A stretch of 64,000 nucleotides of DNA from VAZQ01 sp963807865 (GTDB taxonomy: Bacteria > Pseudomonadota > Alphaproteobacteria > Rhizobiales > Xanthobacteraceae), in the NCBI GenBank assembly GCA_963807865.1, contig CAWEDK010000017.1, positions 186,001 to 250,000 on the forward strand. Direction: 5' to 3'. A program made the translations under genes and the position numbers. This document shows, in pieces, positions 38,716 to 48,749 of this stretch. Numbering within the stretch: position 1 is the stretch's first letter; each line of letters begins with the position of its first letter. The notes under the pieces are model-generated. The model was not told where the DNA came from. It did not search any database and was given only the letters and a program-made list of their open reading frames with translations.

Positions 38716-39714
38716 ATGACCTTACTGACACGCCGCACGATGCTGGCCGGAGCCGCAAACGCGGCAGCGACGGCGATGATCGCGATCGACCAGGGCCCGG
38801 CGCAGGCGGCGTCGCCGCCCGTCGGTAAACAGGTCGCCGGTTGGTATCGTTACAAAGTCGGAGATATCGAGGTGACGGTTGTCACCGATGGCATCGCCCG
38901 CTTCAAGATGTCGGACACTCACGTGACAAACGTGAAGCGGGAGGAGGTGGACGCCGCGCTCACGGCGCTGTTCATGACCGCAGATCAGATGGTCACACCG
39001 TACAATCCGACCGTAATCAACAGCGGCGGCAAACTTTGTGTGATCGATCCTGGTCTTGGCGAGGCGGCCTATGCAAACACTCAGGGACTGGGCGGTCAGC
39101 TCATGCTCAATCTCGCCGCCGCCGGCATCGACGCCAAGGCGATCGACGCGGTCATCATCACCCATATGCATCCTGACCATATCAACGGACTGGTGCGCGC
39201 GGATGGCTCGCTGGCCTTTCCGAATGCCGAGGTCTTGGTGCCGGCCGCGGAGCGGAAATATTGGCTCGACGACGGCGAGATGGCGCGCGCTCCAAAGGGA
39301 CTGGTCGAGGCGGTATTCAAGAATATTCGTCGCGTCTTCGGCAACGAGGTACTCAAGCGCACCGCGCCCTACGAGTGGGACAAGGAAGTCATGCCCGGCA
39401 TCACTGCGATCGGCACACCCGGACATACGCCTGGCCACACGTCGCATGTGATCGCGTCAGGCTCCGAAAAGATGTTCCTGCAAGGCGACGTGACGCACGT
39501 ACCGTACCTGTTCGTGCGCAACCCCGGTTGGCACGTCTACTTCGATCAGGATCCCAAGGCTGCCGAAGCGACGCGCCGCAAGGTGTACGATATGCTGGTG
39601 GCGGAGAAGATGCTGGTCCAGGGCTTTCACTACCCCTTCCCGGCGCTCGCGCATGTTGAGAAAAGCGGCACCGGATATCGCGAAATCCCCGTGCTTTGGA
39701 ATCCCAGCATATAA
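38716..39714 (+). CDS. exported metallo-beta-lactamase-fold hydrolase
   Basis: A 332-aa hydrolase with a twin-arginine-type signal (TRRTMLAGAANAAATAMIA). The metal motif THMHPDHINGL is near residue 148. Further ligands are in GTPGHTPGHTSHV and LQGDVTHVPYLF. The fold resembles N-acyl-homoserine lactonases and other lactone or ester hydrolases. An extracytoplasmic location fits the neighbouring periplasmic receptor: it may process a substrate before capture. GGGAG lies upstream of the ATG. Confidence 0.88.
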   Translation: MTLLTRRTMLAGAANAAATAMIAIDQGPAQAASPPVGKQVAGWYRYKVGDIEVTVVTDGIARFKMSDTHVTNVKREEVDAALTALFMTADQMVTPYNPTVINSGGKLCVIDPGLGEAAYANTQGLGGQLMLNLAAAGIDAKAIDAVIITHMHPDHINGLVRADGSLAFPNAEVLVPAAERKYWLDDGEMARAPKGLVEAVFKNIRRVFGNEVLKRTAPYEWDKEVMPGITAIGTPGHTPGHTSHVIASGSEKMFLQGDVTHVPYLFVRNPGWHVYFDQDPKAAEATRRKVYDMLVAEKMLVQGFHYPFPALAHVEKSGTGYREIPVLWNPSI

Positions 39715-39921
39715 AAGTATGAGTCTTAAAAAGCTGGAATCGGTTTTGGAGGAGATCGTGATCGCATGAACGCGATGGCGACGTGCCGGCCGCCTCGATC
39801 TCCTCGATCATTGTGATCGATGTCGTCAATACTGCTCCTGGCGCTTTGTTTTGACTTCGAATTGATACGGGTTATCTAGAAGATTGGTGCGAAATGCATT
39901 ACGCCGGAGGAAACGATTCAG

Positions 39922-40926
39922 ATGCTGCGAGCAGCGATCGTCGGTTTGGGCTGGTGGGGCAAGAACCTCGTCACGTCGGTGCAGGGCAAGACCGACGAAA
40001 TCAGTTTCACTGTATGCTGCACGCGCAGTCCCCGTAATGCCGCGGAGTTCTGCGCAAAGCACTCGATCGCGCTGGTCGATGACTACGCTGCCGTTCTCTC
40101 TGATCAGGCTATCGACGCTGTCGTCCTGGCAACCCCTCCCAGCGCACACGCGAGTCAGGCAATCCAGGCCGCTGCGGCCGGCAAGCATGTTTTCGTCGAG
40201 AAGCCGTTCACACTGACTGCGGAAACGGCGCGTCAGGCGATCGCGGCGACGCAAACGGCGGGTGTCTGTCTGGCGGCCGGCTTTAACCGTCGCTTTCACC
40301 CGTCGATGAACGAGCTGCGAAATCGCATTCGCGACGGCAGGCTGGGCGCCATCACTGGGTTTCTGATCGAGCACACTGCACCCGGGGGCGCCAATATGAG
40401 GCCCGACGAATGGCGTGCGAATCAGGAGGAAACGCCGGCCGGCGCGATGACGGGAATCGGAATTCATATTGTCGATGCGATGATCGACCTGTTCGGTTCA
40501 ATCGCCGAGGTACATTGCATCGCGACGCGCCGAATTGCACCACTGGTGGACGACACCACGGCGGTTCTTGTGAAGTTCAGGAGCGGCCTGTCTGGCGTCT
40601 TCTATGCGTCGTTCGTCACTGTGCCGAACTATCGCGTGGCCGTGTACGGCGCGAACGGCGTGGCGGAGGTGTTGAAGCCCACGCAGGACGAATTCCGATT
40701 CTCTGCTCTGTCCGATCCGAAGGCCGGGCACCTGGCCCAGGTTAAGCCCGAGTCGATCATAACGTCCGAATTCGACACGTTGCAGGCCGAGCTCAGGGAG
40801 TTCGCCGCCTGCATCAAAGACAAGCGGCCGTATCCGGTCTCCGCGGATCAGATTTTGCACGGCGTCGAAGTGTTCGAGGCGATTGCCAAATCGGCGAAGT
40901 CCGATGCGCCGGTTGCCGTCGGATAA
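39922..40926 (+). CDS. Gfo/Idh/MocA-family oxidoreductase
   Basis: An NAD(P)-dependent oxidoreductase of 334 aa. The Rossmann start MLRAAIVGLGWWGKNLVTSV and the EKPF box (HVFVEKPFTLT, Lys of the conserved EKP) are clear. A C-terminal alpha-beta domain follows, with GIGIHIVDAMIDLFG. GGAGG precedes the ATG. Family members oxidise sugars, inositols or cyclic polyols, and some act on aromatic dihydrodiols. It is convergent with the hydratase gene (1 base between stops), so it is probably a separate unit from the Liv operon. Confidence 0.86.
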   Translation: MLRAAIVGLGWWGKNLVTSVQGKTDEISFTVCCTRSPRNAAEFCAKHSIALVDDYAAVLSDQAIDAVVLATPPSAHASQAIQAAAAGKHVFVEKPFTLTAETARQAIAATQTAGVCLAAGFNRRFHPSMNELRNRIRDGRLGAITGFLIEHTAPGGANMRPDEWRANQEETPAGAMTGIGIHIVDAMIDLFGSIAEVHCIATRRIAPLVDDTTAVLVKFRSGLSGVFYASFVTVPNYRVAVYGANGVAEVLKPTQDEFRFSALSDPKAGHLAQVKPESIITSEFDTLQAELREFAACIKDKRPYPVSADQILHGVEVFEAIAKSAKSDAPVAVG

Positions 40927-40927
40927 G

Positions 40928-41716
40928 CTACTTCACGAACATCGCACTGGCCTGGCCGACGCCGTCGAAGTCCGCGACGATGGTCTGGCCGATCTCGACC
41001 GGGAAAAATCCGCTAAACGATCCAGTCGCAACGATCTGGCCGGCCTTCAACCCGTGACTCTTGCGGAGTTGGTTCGCCAGCACCACGACCGGCAAGAATG
41101 GGTCGACAAACGCATGACCGCCGACCGTCTCGACGATGACTTTGTCGTCAGCGGTCATCCGCACCTTGGTCGCGCCGAAATCGATGTCCCGCCACTCCTT
41201 CACCGCGGGGCCGATGATAAAAGCGCCATTAGTCTGGTTGTCCGCAAATGCTTCCACCAGCGTTGCGCGCTCGTTGAGCCGCTGGCGGATGGTGCGATAC
41301 TTCATGTCGAACCGTGTATCGACGATTTCCATCGACGGGCAGGCCTCGACCACGCTCGCGACCTCTTCGGCGCGATACAGCTTGTCGCGCGGAGGTAGGT
41401 CGGCCAGCAAGCGGAACGTGATCTCAGGTTCGATGAACAACGACGGAGTCAACGACACGGGAACCTTTGCGGGGCTCGCAAACATTAGGTGCGAATAGAT
41501 GGGAGCCTGGAACGGAATTTCGCGCGGCTTGTAGAGAAAGGTGATCTTCCAGCCCGCGATGTCGTGGCCGAGCATCTTGGTAACTTCGTTGACGATCTGG
41601 TTGGAATTTGCAGCTATCAGGGGCCGGATGTCCTGCGGTAGTTCCTTGATCGGAACTCCGGTTCGGCGGGCTTCGACGAGAAGGCGGGCGGCTTCGACGG
41701 CTTTGGCGTGTTCCAT
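40928..41716 (-). CDS. 2-keto-4-pentenoate hydratase-family protein (MhpD-like)
   Basis: A 262-aa protein of the MhpD / 4-oxalocrotonate decarboxylase family, which adds water to 2-hydroxypentadienoate-type products of aromatic meta-cleavage. Active-site features are GWKITF (Lys), FIEPEITFRL (Glu pair for the metal) and ATGSFSGFFPVEIGQTI. GGAGAG lies upstream of the start. It is the last gene of a minus-strand unit running from the Liv importer through the amidohydrolase. This implies that the imported compound is an aromatic or a ring-cleavage product. Confidence 0.87.
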   Translation of the reverse strand: MEHAKAVEAARLLVEARRTGVPIKELPQDIRPLIAANSNQIVNEVTKMLGHDIAGWKITFLYKPREIPFQAPIYSHLMFASPAKVPVSLTPSLFIEPEITFRLLADLPPRDKLYRAEEVASVVEACPSMEIVDTRFDMKYRTIRQRLNERATLVEAFADNQTNGAFIIGPAVKEWRDIDFGATKVRMTADDKVIVETVGGHAFVDPFLPVVVLANQLRKSHGLKAGQIVATGSFSGFFPVEIGQTIVADFDGVGQASAMFVK

Positions 41717-41746
41717 TTCTACTCTCCAGAGACTGACGCATGATAC

Positions 41747-43131
41747 TTATTGACGTGCCGCGCGGTCGTATTCGGCCGCCTGGGCGTAAAGGTACTCGCG
41801 CGACCGATTCAGAAGGTCGATGGCGCGGCGCGGATCGCAGCCAATGATGCGGCCGTTCCACTTCGCGGGCCGCCCTTCGACAATGACGGCTTCGACATTC
41901 CCGGCATGGCCGCCCAGCACCAGCGAGTTGAGCGGGTCGCCCATCGGTGCGAGATTAAGGGCGTGGCGCGGCATCACGATGAGATCGGCCGACTTTCCGG
42001 GTGTGATGCTGCCGATCCGGTTCTCAAGTCCGACGGTGCGAGCACCGTCGATCGTCGCGAGCTTCAGCACATCGCGCGCTGTGATCGCGACCGGATGCGG
42101 GCGGCTCTGCAAGCCGCCCATCGCGAGAGTGCGCTCGATGTTGAGCGCGGCGCGCATTTCTGAGAACAGGTCGCCGCTGGCCGACATCTCGCTGTCCACG
42201 CTCAGGCCGGGGCGGACACCATGCGATAGCAGTTTACCGGTGGCAGGAAGGCCAAATCCGCCGCAGGTCGAGGCGATTTGCGCTGACACCGACGCGGTCG
42301 TTCCGGTGTCTGCCATCAAGCGGAATTCGTGGTCGCTGCAATTGCAGCAGTGCACGAAGGTAATGTCGGGGCCGAGCAATTTATGCTGGTGCATGCGCTC
42401 GACGCCGCGATACTTCGGTCCGTTGGGGCCGAGACCGATGTGGATGGTGACCCGCAGACCGAGCTCGCGCGCGAGCTTCACATCGTTCTCGGTCGTTTCG
42501 ATCGTTGTGAACTCAGGCCCGCGCGCCGCCATGGCGAGCGTCACAAGCGCGTCGTCGCTCGCAAGTACCTGCTCGCGCAAACGACCAATGTCCGCCGGAT
42601 GCGGAAGCGTGCTCTCCCTCATCCAGCGTCGGGTTCGATGCCCGGCTGCCCGTGGGCATAGATCGTCCGGCCGCCGGCTTCGCGCAGCGCGCGGATCGCC
42701 TCGTCGGCGTGAGCTGGTGAATTCTGGATGTGCGCCCAGTCGAGCAGGGTGGTCACGCCGGCGTCGAGCGCGGCGAGGCGGCCGAACAGCGTTGAAGCGT
42801 AGACGTCCTGCGGCCGAAAGTTGGGTCCGAACCGTTTGAACAGTTCGACGAACATCCGCGGCAAATCCCAATCGAGGCCCATGTGGCGGATCGGGCTTTG
42901 CCAGGTATGGCGGTGCGTATCGACGAGACCCGGCAGGATCAGATAGTCGGCCACGTCGAGGACTTCGACATCGCCAGCGTCGATGCGCGGCGCGACCTCA
43001 TTGATCTTGCCATCAGCAATCAGGATGTCGCCGGCGAGTTCGCCGAGACGGTCGTCCATCGTAACCAGCAGTCCGCCCCGCAGGAGGTACCGGCCGCCGC
43101 TGGGCATTGTCATTGCTTGTGAGCTGACCAT
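41747..43131 (-). CDS. amidohydrolase-superfamily protein, one frameshift
   Basis: A deaminase-like TIM-barrel hydrolase of about 455 aa. The N-terminal frame has YLLRGGLLVTMDDRLG and the metal motif VDTHRHTWQ. After a shift near 42625, the second frame supplies TIHIGLGPNGP, FVHCCNCSDHE and GLSVDSEMSASGDLF (Asp). The HxxE glutamate of classical deaminases is absent (HIGL), as I recall for a common rhizobial subgroup. The start at 43131 is chosen because the GTG at 43158 would overlap the upstream ATPase gene. It is probably co-transcribed with LivF. Confidence 0.8.
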
Positions 43132-43150
43132 GTTGCGCCTGTCCCGACGA

Positions 43151-43867
43151 TTATCCACCCAGATATGCCTTCACGAGCCGCTCGTCTTTTAGGAAGGTGT
43201 CCCAGGCACCCGGCTTGATTTCATGCTCGATCCGCCCGAGCGCGAGTACATAGGCGCGATCGGTGATGTCGGCGGCGATGCCGACATTCTGCTCGACCAG
43301 CAGGAGCGCCATGCCCCGCCCCGCAATGTCTTGATGACGTGGAGGATGTCCTTGACCACCTTGGGCGCGAGCCCGGTCGACGGTTCGTCCATGATCAGCA
43401 GATCCGGTTGCAGAAGCAGCGCGCGTGCGATCGCCACCATCTGCTGCTGGCCGCCGCTGAGCAGATTGACCGGCGTTTCCAGCCGCTCTTCGATCATCGG
43501 GAAAGAGAGCGTAGATATCGCTCCAGTCGAACACCCTGCTGCCGCCGGTGGCGCGGCTGCGCTCTCTGCGAGCAGCAGGTTCTCGCGCACCGTCAGTTCA
43601 CCGAACAGGCGGCGGTTCTCCAGGACCACGGCGATGTGGTGGTTCACCAAATCGTGCGCCGGAAACCTGGCTGATATCCACGCCGTTCTTCACGATCCGT
43701 CCGGACTGCGCGCGCAGCAGGCCGCAGATGGTCCGCACGAGCGTCGATTTTCCGGCGCCGTTCGCCCCGACGATCGCCACCGACTCCTGGTCGCCGATCG
43801 ACAGCGAAATATCATGTAGCACGGTGATCGCGCCGTAGCCGGATGTCAGCGAGTGTATTTCCAGCAT
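43151..43867 (-). CDS. livF: branched-chain amino acid-type ABC ATPase LivF-like, about three frameshifts
   Basis: The second ATPase of a Liv/HAAT importer, about 236 aa. Pieces are GYGAITVLHDISLSI, Walker A GANGAGKSTLVRT, Q-loop region FGELTVRENLLLA, signature LLSGGQQQMVAIARAL, Walker B DLLIMDEPSTGLAP and the tail LVEQNVGIAADITDRAYVLA. Breaks lie near 43660, 43520 and 43315. The start is 2 bases after the LivMG stop. LivF-type subunits also serve importers of aromatic acids, which fits the nearby hydratase better than amino acids. Confidence 0.83.
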
Positions 43868-43869
43868 CG

Positions 43870-45567
43870 TCAGACCCCAAGATACACTTCGCGAACGCTG
43901 GCGTTCTGCTGGATCGCCGCCATGCTGCCCTTGGCGATGATCTCGCCGAAGTTGAGCGCATGCACCGTCTTGGCAACGGCCATCAACTCCATGTCGTGCG
44001 ACACCAGCAGGATTGAAAGCCCGGCCGCGTTGATGCGCCGGATCGCGGCGATTAACTGCTGCATTTCTTCACGATTGAGCCCGGCGGAGGGCTCGTCGAG
44101 CATGAGGAGTTTCGGCTCGCCGACGAGCGCGCGTGCAATCTCCAAGATGCGTCGCTGGCCCGCCGGCAACGTGCGTGAAGGCAGCTCGCCGGCCAGGCCG
44201 AAATCGTCGGCGATGCGCTCGGCAAGGCCGCGGATTTGGCGTATCTCGCTCTGGGCATGCGGCAGCCGCAGCAAATCCTCGATCATGCCAGTCCGCGCGA
44301 GTTTGCAGGCGCCGACCATGATGTTTTCGAGCACCGTCATGCGTTCGAATATCTTGGGCGTTTGAAAGGTCCGCACCATGCCGGCACGATTGCGGTCCTG
44401 AACCGACTGCGTGGTCAGCGGTCGATCGCGGAACGCGATCGTGCCGGCCTGGAGCGGCAGGTAACCGCTAACGATGTTGAATAAGGTGGTCTTGCCCGAG
44501 CCGTTTGGTCCGATCAACCCGACCAGGCCGCCTTCGGGAACCGACAGGGTGACGCTGCGCAACACTGTGAGGCCGCCGAAGCTGTGCCCAACGCGGTCGA
44601 GCTTGAGGATGTCGCTACCGGTCAGCGCCGCCCGCGACCAGCCGACCTTGCCCGCTGCCTGTCTCAGCAGGCCGATCAGGCCATCCGGCAACAACACCAC
44701 CACGGCCACCAATGCCAGCCCGAACAGGATCTGGTGGATGTCTCCGATCTGGCTCAGCAACTCAGGGAGAATAGTGACGAACATCGCGCCGAGAACCACG
44801 CCCCACAGCGAGCGCACGCCGCCCAGCACCGGAATCAGCAGGAAGCTAATCGATTTGTCGACCGTGAAACTCTGTACGCTGGTGAACGAGACATAGTACG
44901 CGAACAAGGCGCCTGCGATGCTGCCCAATAATGCGCTCAGCATGAACACGCGAGTGCGCAGCCATTGCAGATCGACACCGAGGCTGGCGGTCGCCTCGCT
45001 GGAGTCCCGCATGCCCCGCAGCATAAGCCCGGTGCGGCTGTTCACGAGGTTGTTGACCAGCAGCATCGAGAGGAACGCCACACCCCAGGCCAAATAGTAA
45101 AAGCGGCTTGGCGTATCGAGCTTGAACCCGAGGATTTCAAGCTTTGGAATACCGCCGATTCCGAGCTCACCCCCGGTCAGCCAGTCCCATTCGTAGAAGA
45201 TCGAACTGGCGATGATGCTTAGCGCCAGTGTCGCGAGCGCCAGGAAGTGGCCCGTCAGTCGCAGCACCGGCCAACCGACGACGAGCGCGATCACCATCGA
45301 GACCGCGCCGCCAACTACGAAGCCGGCGATGTTCGGATAGCCGAGCTCGACGGTGAGATAGGCGCAGGAGTAGGCGCCGATCCCATAGAACGCCGCCTGG
45401 CCGAGGTTCACGATGCCGCACTGGCCGAGCAGCAACCCGACCCCGATGCCGGCGACCGTGTAGATTGCCGTAAAGACCAGAAGATCGGTCAGGTGTCGCG
45501 TCAGGACATGGGGCAGCATCGCCCAGACCACGAAGCCGATCAAACCGAGGAGAAGGCCGCGCCGCAT
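43870..45567 (-). CDS. fused LivM permease - LivG ATPase
   Basis: A single 565-aa frame joins two normally separate subunits. Residues 1-300 are LivM: many hydrophobic helices with GQCGIVNLGQAAFYGIGAYS, the branched-chain transporter box. Residues about 325-565 are LivG: Walker A GPNGSGKTTLFN, signature TLPAGQRRILEIARAL, Walker B LLMLDEPSAGLN and H-loop VSHDMELM. The linker is GKVGWSRAALTGSD. The longer upstream frame to 46458 is only a shadow of LivH. The start codon at 45567 overlaps the LivH stop (TGATG arrangement), indicating coupled translation. Such fusions occur in Bradyrhizobium-type genomes. Confidence 0.88.
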   Translation of the reverse strand: MRRGLLLGLIGFVVWAMLPHVLTRHLTDLLVFTAIYTVAGIGVGLLLGQCGIVNLGQAAFYGIGAYSCAYLTVELGYPNIAGFVVGGAVSMVIALVVGWPVLRLTGHFLALATLALSIIASSIFYEWDWLTGGELGIGGIPKLEILGFKLDTPSRFYYLAWGVAFLSMLLVNNLVNSRTGLMLRGMRDSSEATASLGVDLQWLRTRVFMLSALLGSIAGALFAYYVSFTSVQSFTVDKSISFLLIPVLGGVRSLWGVVLGAMFVTILPELLSQIGDIHQILFGLALVAVVVLLPDGLIGLLRQAAGKVGWSRAALTGSDILKLDRVGHSFGGLTVLRSVTLSVPEGGLVGLIGPNGSGKTTLFNIVSGYLPLQAGTIAFRDRPLTTQSVQDRNRAGMVRTFQTPKIFERMTVLENIMVGACKLARTGMIEDLLRLPHAQSEIRQIRGLAERIADDFGLAGELPSRTLPAGQRRILEIARALVGEPKLLMLDEPSAGLNREEMQQLIAAIRRINAAGLSILLVSHDMELMAVAKTVHALNFGEIIAKGSMAAIQQNASVREVYLGV

Positions 45568-46454
45568 CAGCCGCCTCCGCGGCCGCCACGGCCAAGAATT
45601 CCGTGCGGCATGAAGATCATGATCGCGATCAGGATCGAGAACGTCAGCACGTCCTTGTAGCCGGACGAAACGCCGACGATAACCAGCGACTCGACGACCC
45701 CGAGGGTCAACCCGCCGACCACTGCGCCGAGCGGGTTCGTGAAACCGCCAAGAATTGCCGCTGCGATACCTTTCAGGGTGAGTGGCAGGCCTATCGTGTA
45801 ATCGACCGCGATCAGTGGAGTGATCAGGATGCCGGCGATCGCGCCAAGCAGCCCGCCCAAGACGAACGTCAGGGTCCGCATGCGCGCCACGTTGATGCCG
45901 GTCGTCGCAGCACCGTCGGCGTCGATCGAGGCGGCGGTGATGGCAAGCCCAAGTGTGGTGCGGCGGAAAAACTCGCGCAGTGCAACAACGACCAGGATCG
46001 CGATGGCGATCAACCAGAGCGAGTGTTCTCGGATCACCACGTCGAACACGATAAATACATCGTCGGCACCGAATGCCGGCAAGAGATGTCCATCGCGGCC
46101 GATCCAGAACAACACGGCTGCAGCGATGGCCCGCTCGAGGCCGATCGTCAGTAGCACGAACTGGTCTTCCGTGGCCTGCTGGCGAATCATGGGGCGCACG
46201 AGCGTCAGTTCGATCAGCGCGCCGATCGCCGGTCCGGTCATTAGACCGGCTATGATCGCGAGCCAATAAGGATATTTTGCCGCGGTCAGAACCAAAACCG
46301 TGGTCATCGCGCCGACCACGCTGAATTCGCCGTGCATTACGTTGATGATCCGGCTGCCGCGGAAGATGACCGCCAGCCCCATCCCCACCAGCGCGTATAT
46401 GAAGCCGTTGGTGATGCCGGCTTGCAGGACCTGGAGGATCAAGCTGAGGGTCAT
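45567..46454 (-). CDS. livH: branched-chain amino acid-type ABC permease LivH-like
   Basis: An inner-membrane permease of 295 aa with about eight hydrophobic segments. Family elements are GITNGFIYALVGMGLAVIFR, RIINVMHGEFSVVGAM and GLPLTLKGIAAAILGGFTNP with GAVVGGLTLGVVE. It lies 101 bases after the receptor and overlaps LivMG by one base. It forms the channel together with the LivM domain. Confidence 0.9.
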   Translation of the reverse strand: MTLSLILQVLQAGITNGFIYALVGMGLAVIFRGSRIINVMHGEFSVVGAMTTVLVLTAAKYPYWLAIIAGLMTGPAIGALIELTLVRPMIRQQATEDQFVLLTIGLERAIAAAVLFWIGRDGHLLPAFGADDVFIVFDVVIREHSLWLIAIAILVVVALREFFRRTTLGLAITAASIDADGAATTGINVARMRTLTFVLGGLLGAIAGILITPLIAVDYTIGLPLTLKGIAAAILGGFTNPLGAVVGGLTLGVVESLVIVGVSSGYKDVLTFSILIAIMIFMPHGILGRGGRGGG

Positions 46455-46555
46455 TCACGCACCATCACGCCGCGGAACGGCCGCCGCGCCGGACGGCTCG
46501 CGGTGGCCCCATTTGAGCTGGCTGACGTCGGCCCGTCTCTACGCAGGATGCGGTT

Positions 46556-47697
46556 TCACTTGTTGATGCGGAACGGCGTGCGCGTGAACTGCCCATTCAC
46601 CAGCTTCGAGAACACAAAGCTCGACAGCCCAATTCCGGTCATGTCGTCGGCGGCGAAGTTGTAATTCGCCATGACGCCGGAGTAGGGCTCACGCATCGCG
46701 GCGCATAGCTTCTCGCCGCCGGCTTCGGCGCTGCCGACCTTGTCGATCGCCCGCATCGCGACGTGCACGGCGTCCCAGGCCGCGGCCTCGAAATTCTTGG
46801 CGCGTCCGTTCATTTCCTTGCGGAAGAGCTCGACGAACTCCTTCTGGTTGGGAAGCGGGTCTTCGTTGACGATAAACTCCGGGAACACGATGTCATTAGC
46901 GACCGTGGCGCCCATTGCGTTGAGGGCTTCGTAGCTGGATGCGCCGTTGACGGCGACGATCGGCTGTTTCATCTGCAGCTGGCGAATCGCGCGGAACGGC
47001 GTCGCCGTGGTGCCAATGACGAAGATGGCGTCGGGGTTCAAGGCGCGGAGTTTTGCTGCCTGCGCAGTCGCATCAGTGGCGGCCATCTCGTATTTCTCCG
47101 GCGCCAGCACCTGAATATCCTTATAGCTCCCCGCGACGTTGTTGATCTCCCGCATGACCACGTTGCCGTAGCCGGTATCGTGGAGAACGCCAACACGTTT
47201 TGCGCCGATCGACCGTGCGTATTATAGAGGCCGCGCGCGTTCAACTCGTGCGGCGGCAGCATGTGAAATACGCATTTGCGCTTCAGTTCGACGGCGGGTC
47301 CGAGGCCGGTAAACGTCAGTTGCGGGATTCCTGCCGAATCGGTGATGCCGCCGATCGCCACCGCCGGGCCGAGCAGGGACGCGCCGAACACCGTGACGAC
47401 CTTCTGATTGAAAATGAGGTCGTTGACTTTTGTGACGGCGGTATCTGGGTTCGACGTATCGTCTTCGATGATGATGCGGATTGGTCGTCCCTTGAAGCCG
47501 CCCTTGGCGTTGACGGTCTTTTCGGCGAGGAGGAGACCATTGCGCTCGTTGACGCCGAGGCCGGCGCCGACGCCGGTCACGGAAACAACGGCGCCGAACT
47601 TGATCGGCTCGGTCTGCGCAAAGGCCGATGAGCCGGTGGCGGCGGCGCCGATCGCGGCGCCGACTGTCATCGTAAGGCTAAGCGTGACCTTCTTCAT
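46556..47697 (-). CDS. ABC transporter receptor, LivK-like, one frameshift
   Basis: A periplasmic type I binding protein of about 380 aa. The signal peptide covers residues 1-27 (ending SSAFAQ). The N-lobe shows IKFGAVVSVTGVGAGLGVN, GFKGRPIRIIIEDDTSNP and GPAVAIGGITDSAGIPQL. One break near 47190 separates it from the C-lobe, which reads RVGVLHDTGYGNVVMREINN and continues to INK. GGAGGAAC precedes the start. It heads the importer operon. Ligands of relatives include branched amino acids and aromatic acids. Confidence 0.84.
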
Positions 47698-47751
47698 TTT
47701 CTGTTCCTCCCGTTGGCGTCTTATTATTTTGGCGTTTGACGTCGGCCGTCG

Positions 47752-48614
47752 TCAGCGCGCGTAAGGTCTGAGCTGGCGATGGAACATCGCGAAGATCAGC
47801 TCCCAGTCGCGTTCCGCGGCCTTCTTGTCGAAGATGTCCCGGTCGGGCAGTGCGTAGCCGTGCTCCGCGCCCTTGTGAATCTCATGCGTGTACTTGACCT
47901 GGCATGTCGCGAGCAGGGCGCCGAGCTCCTCGATCATCGGCAGCGGCGCGTATTCGTCGAACTCCGCGAAGCCGCAATAGAGCTCGCCTTGTATCTTCGC
48001 GAGTCCGAGATGAGGGGAATCCGGGCGGTCCGAGATGAGCGTCGTGCCGTGCAGCTCGCTGACGCTTTGAATTCGGGATACTTAACGGCGACCTGCATCA
48101 CGTGACGCCCGCCCATACAATAGCCAATGGAGCCGACCGCGTTCGGCTTCACCGGATCGCCACCTTCACGCAGGAATTTCAGGATTGCGCCCGTATCTTC
48201 AACCACCATGCTGTCGGCCAGCTTGGTTGCGGGCTCGAGAGCCTTCGCCTGGTCCTCCTGGCTGAGCTTGGCCAGCGAAATGCGCTCGCCTTTTTCGTTG
48301 ATGAAAGTGCTCCGGATCTTGCCTTGGCGGTAATAGAAGTCAGGTACCATCACGTAGTAGCCAACGGTTCCGATGCGACGCGCCAGGTCGAAGAGTTCTT
48401 CGCGGACTCCCCAGACATCCATATAAAGGACGACCGGGGGAAACGGGCCGTCCTGCTGCGGGTGGGTAACGAAAGCCTCCATGCATCCGTCGGTGGTGGC
48501 GATTTCAGCGACACATTCCTTCACGGCGGTGCGGTCCTCTCTGAGCGGCGTGGCCCGAGGAACGGGCGGACGGCGGGGCTGTCCCTCGAAGGTGCGAATG
48601 ATGTCGATTTGCAC
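47752..48614 (-). CDS. dienelactone hydrolase-family protein, about two frameshifts
   Basis: An alpha/beta hydrolase with a cysteine nucleophile. VVLYMDVWGVREELFDLARR and IGYCMGG (Cys) lie in the N-terminal frame. FAEFDEYAPL (acidic residue), then KGAEHGYALPDRD (His), lie in later frames ending at 47752. Dienelactone hydrolases open lactones in aromatic ring degradation, consistent with the MhpD-type hydratase in the next operon. The start is GTG 48614. It diverges from a LysR gene across 135 bases that hold operator-like repeats. Confidence 0.82.
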
Positions 48615-48652
48615 AGCCCGGACTGGAGTCCCAGCGCGACTCTATGACCCGG

Positions 48653-48683
48653 TACTTTTCCATGGAAAATGATACTTTTCCAT
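48653..48683. promoter_or_regulatory. candidate LysR operator: repeated TACTTTTCCAT and TTTTCCATGGAAAA palindrome
   Basis: Two exact copies of TACTTTTCCAT start at 48653 and 48673, 20 bases apart, or about two helical turns. A perfect palindrome TTTTCCATGGAAAA spans 48657-48670. The site lies in the 135-base region between the dienelactone hydrolase and the LysR gene, as expected for binding by the divergent regulator. Confidence 0.5.
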
Positions 48684-48749
48684 CGAACCAATCGATGGCA
48701 TCAATAGATGAACCGCCGCTATTGGGGCGCCGGACGGTGTGAGCGACAC

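Noticed and set aside
43870..46458. An apparent 862-codon LivH-LivM-LivG fusion
   Set aside because: The first 297 codons are an out-of-frame shadow of LivH; the real protein starts at 45567 and fuses only LivM and LivG.
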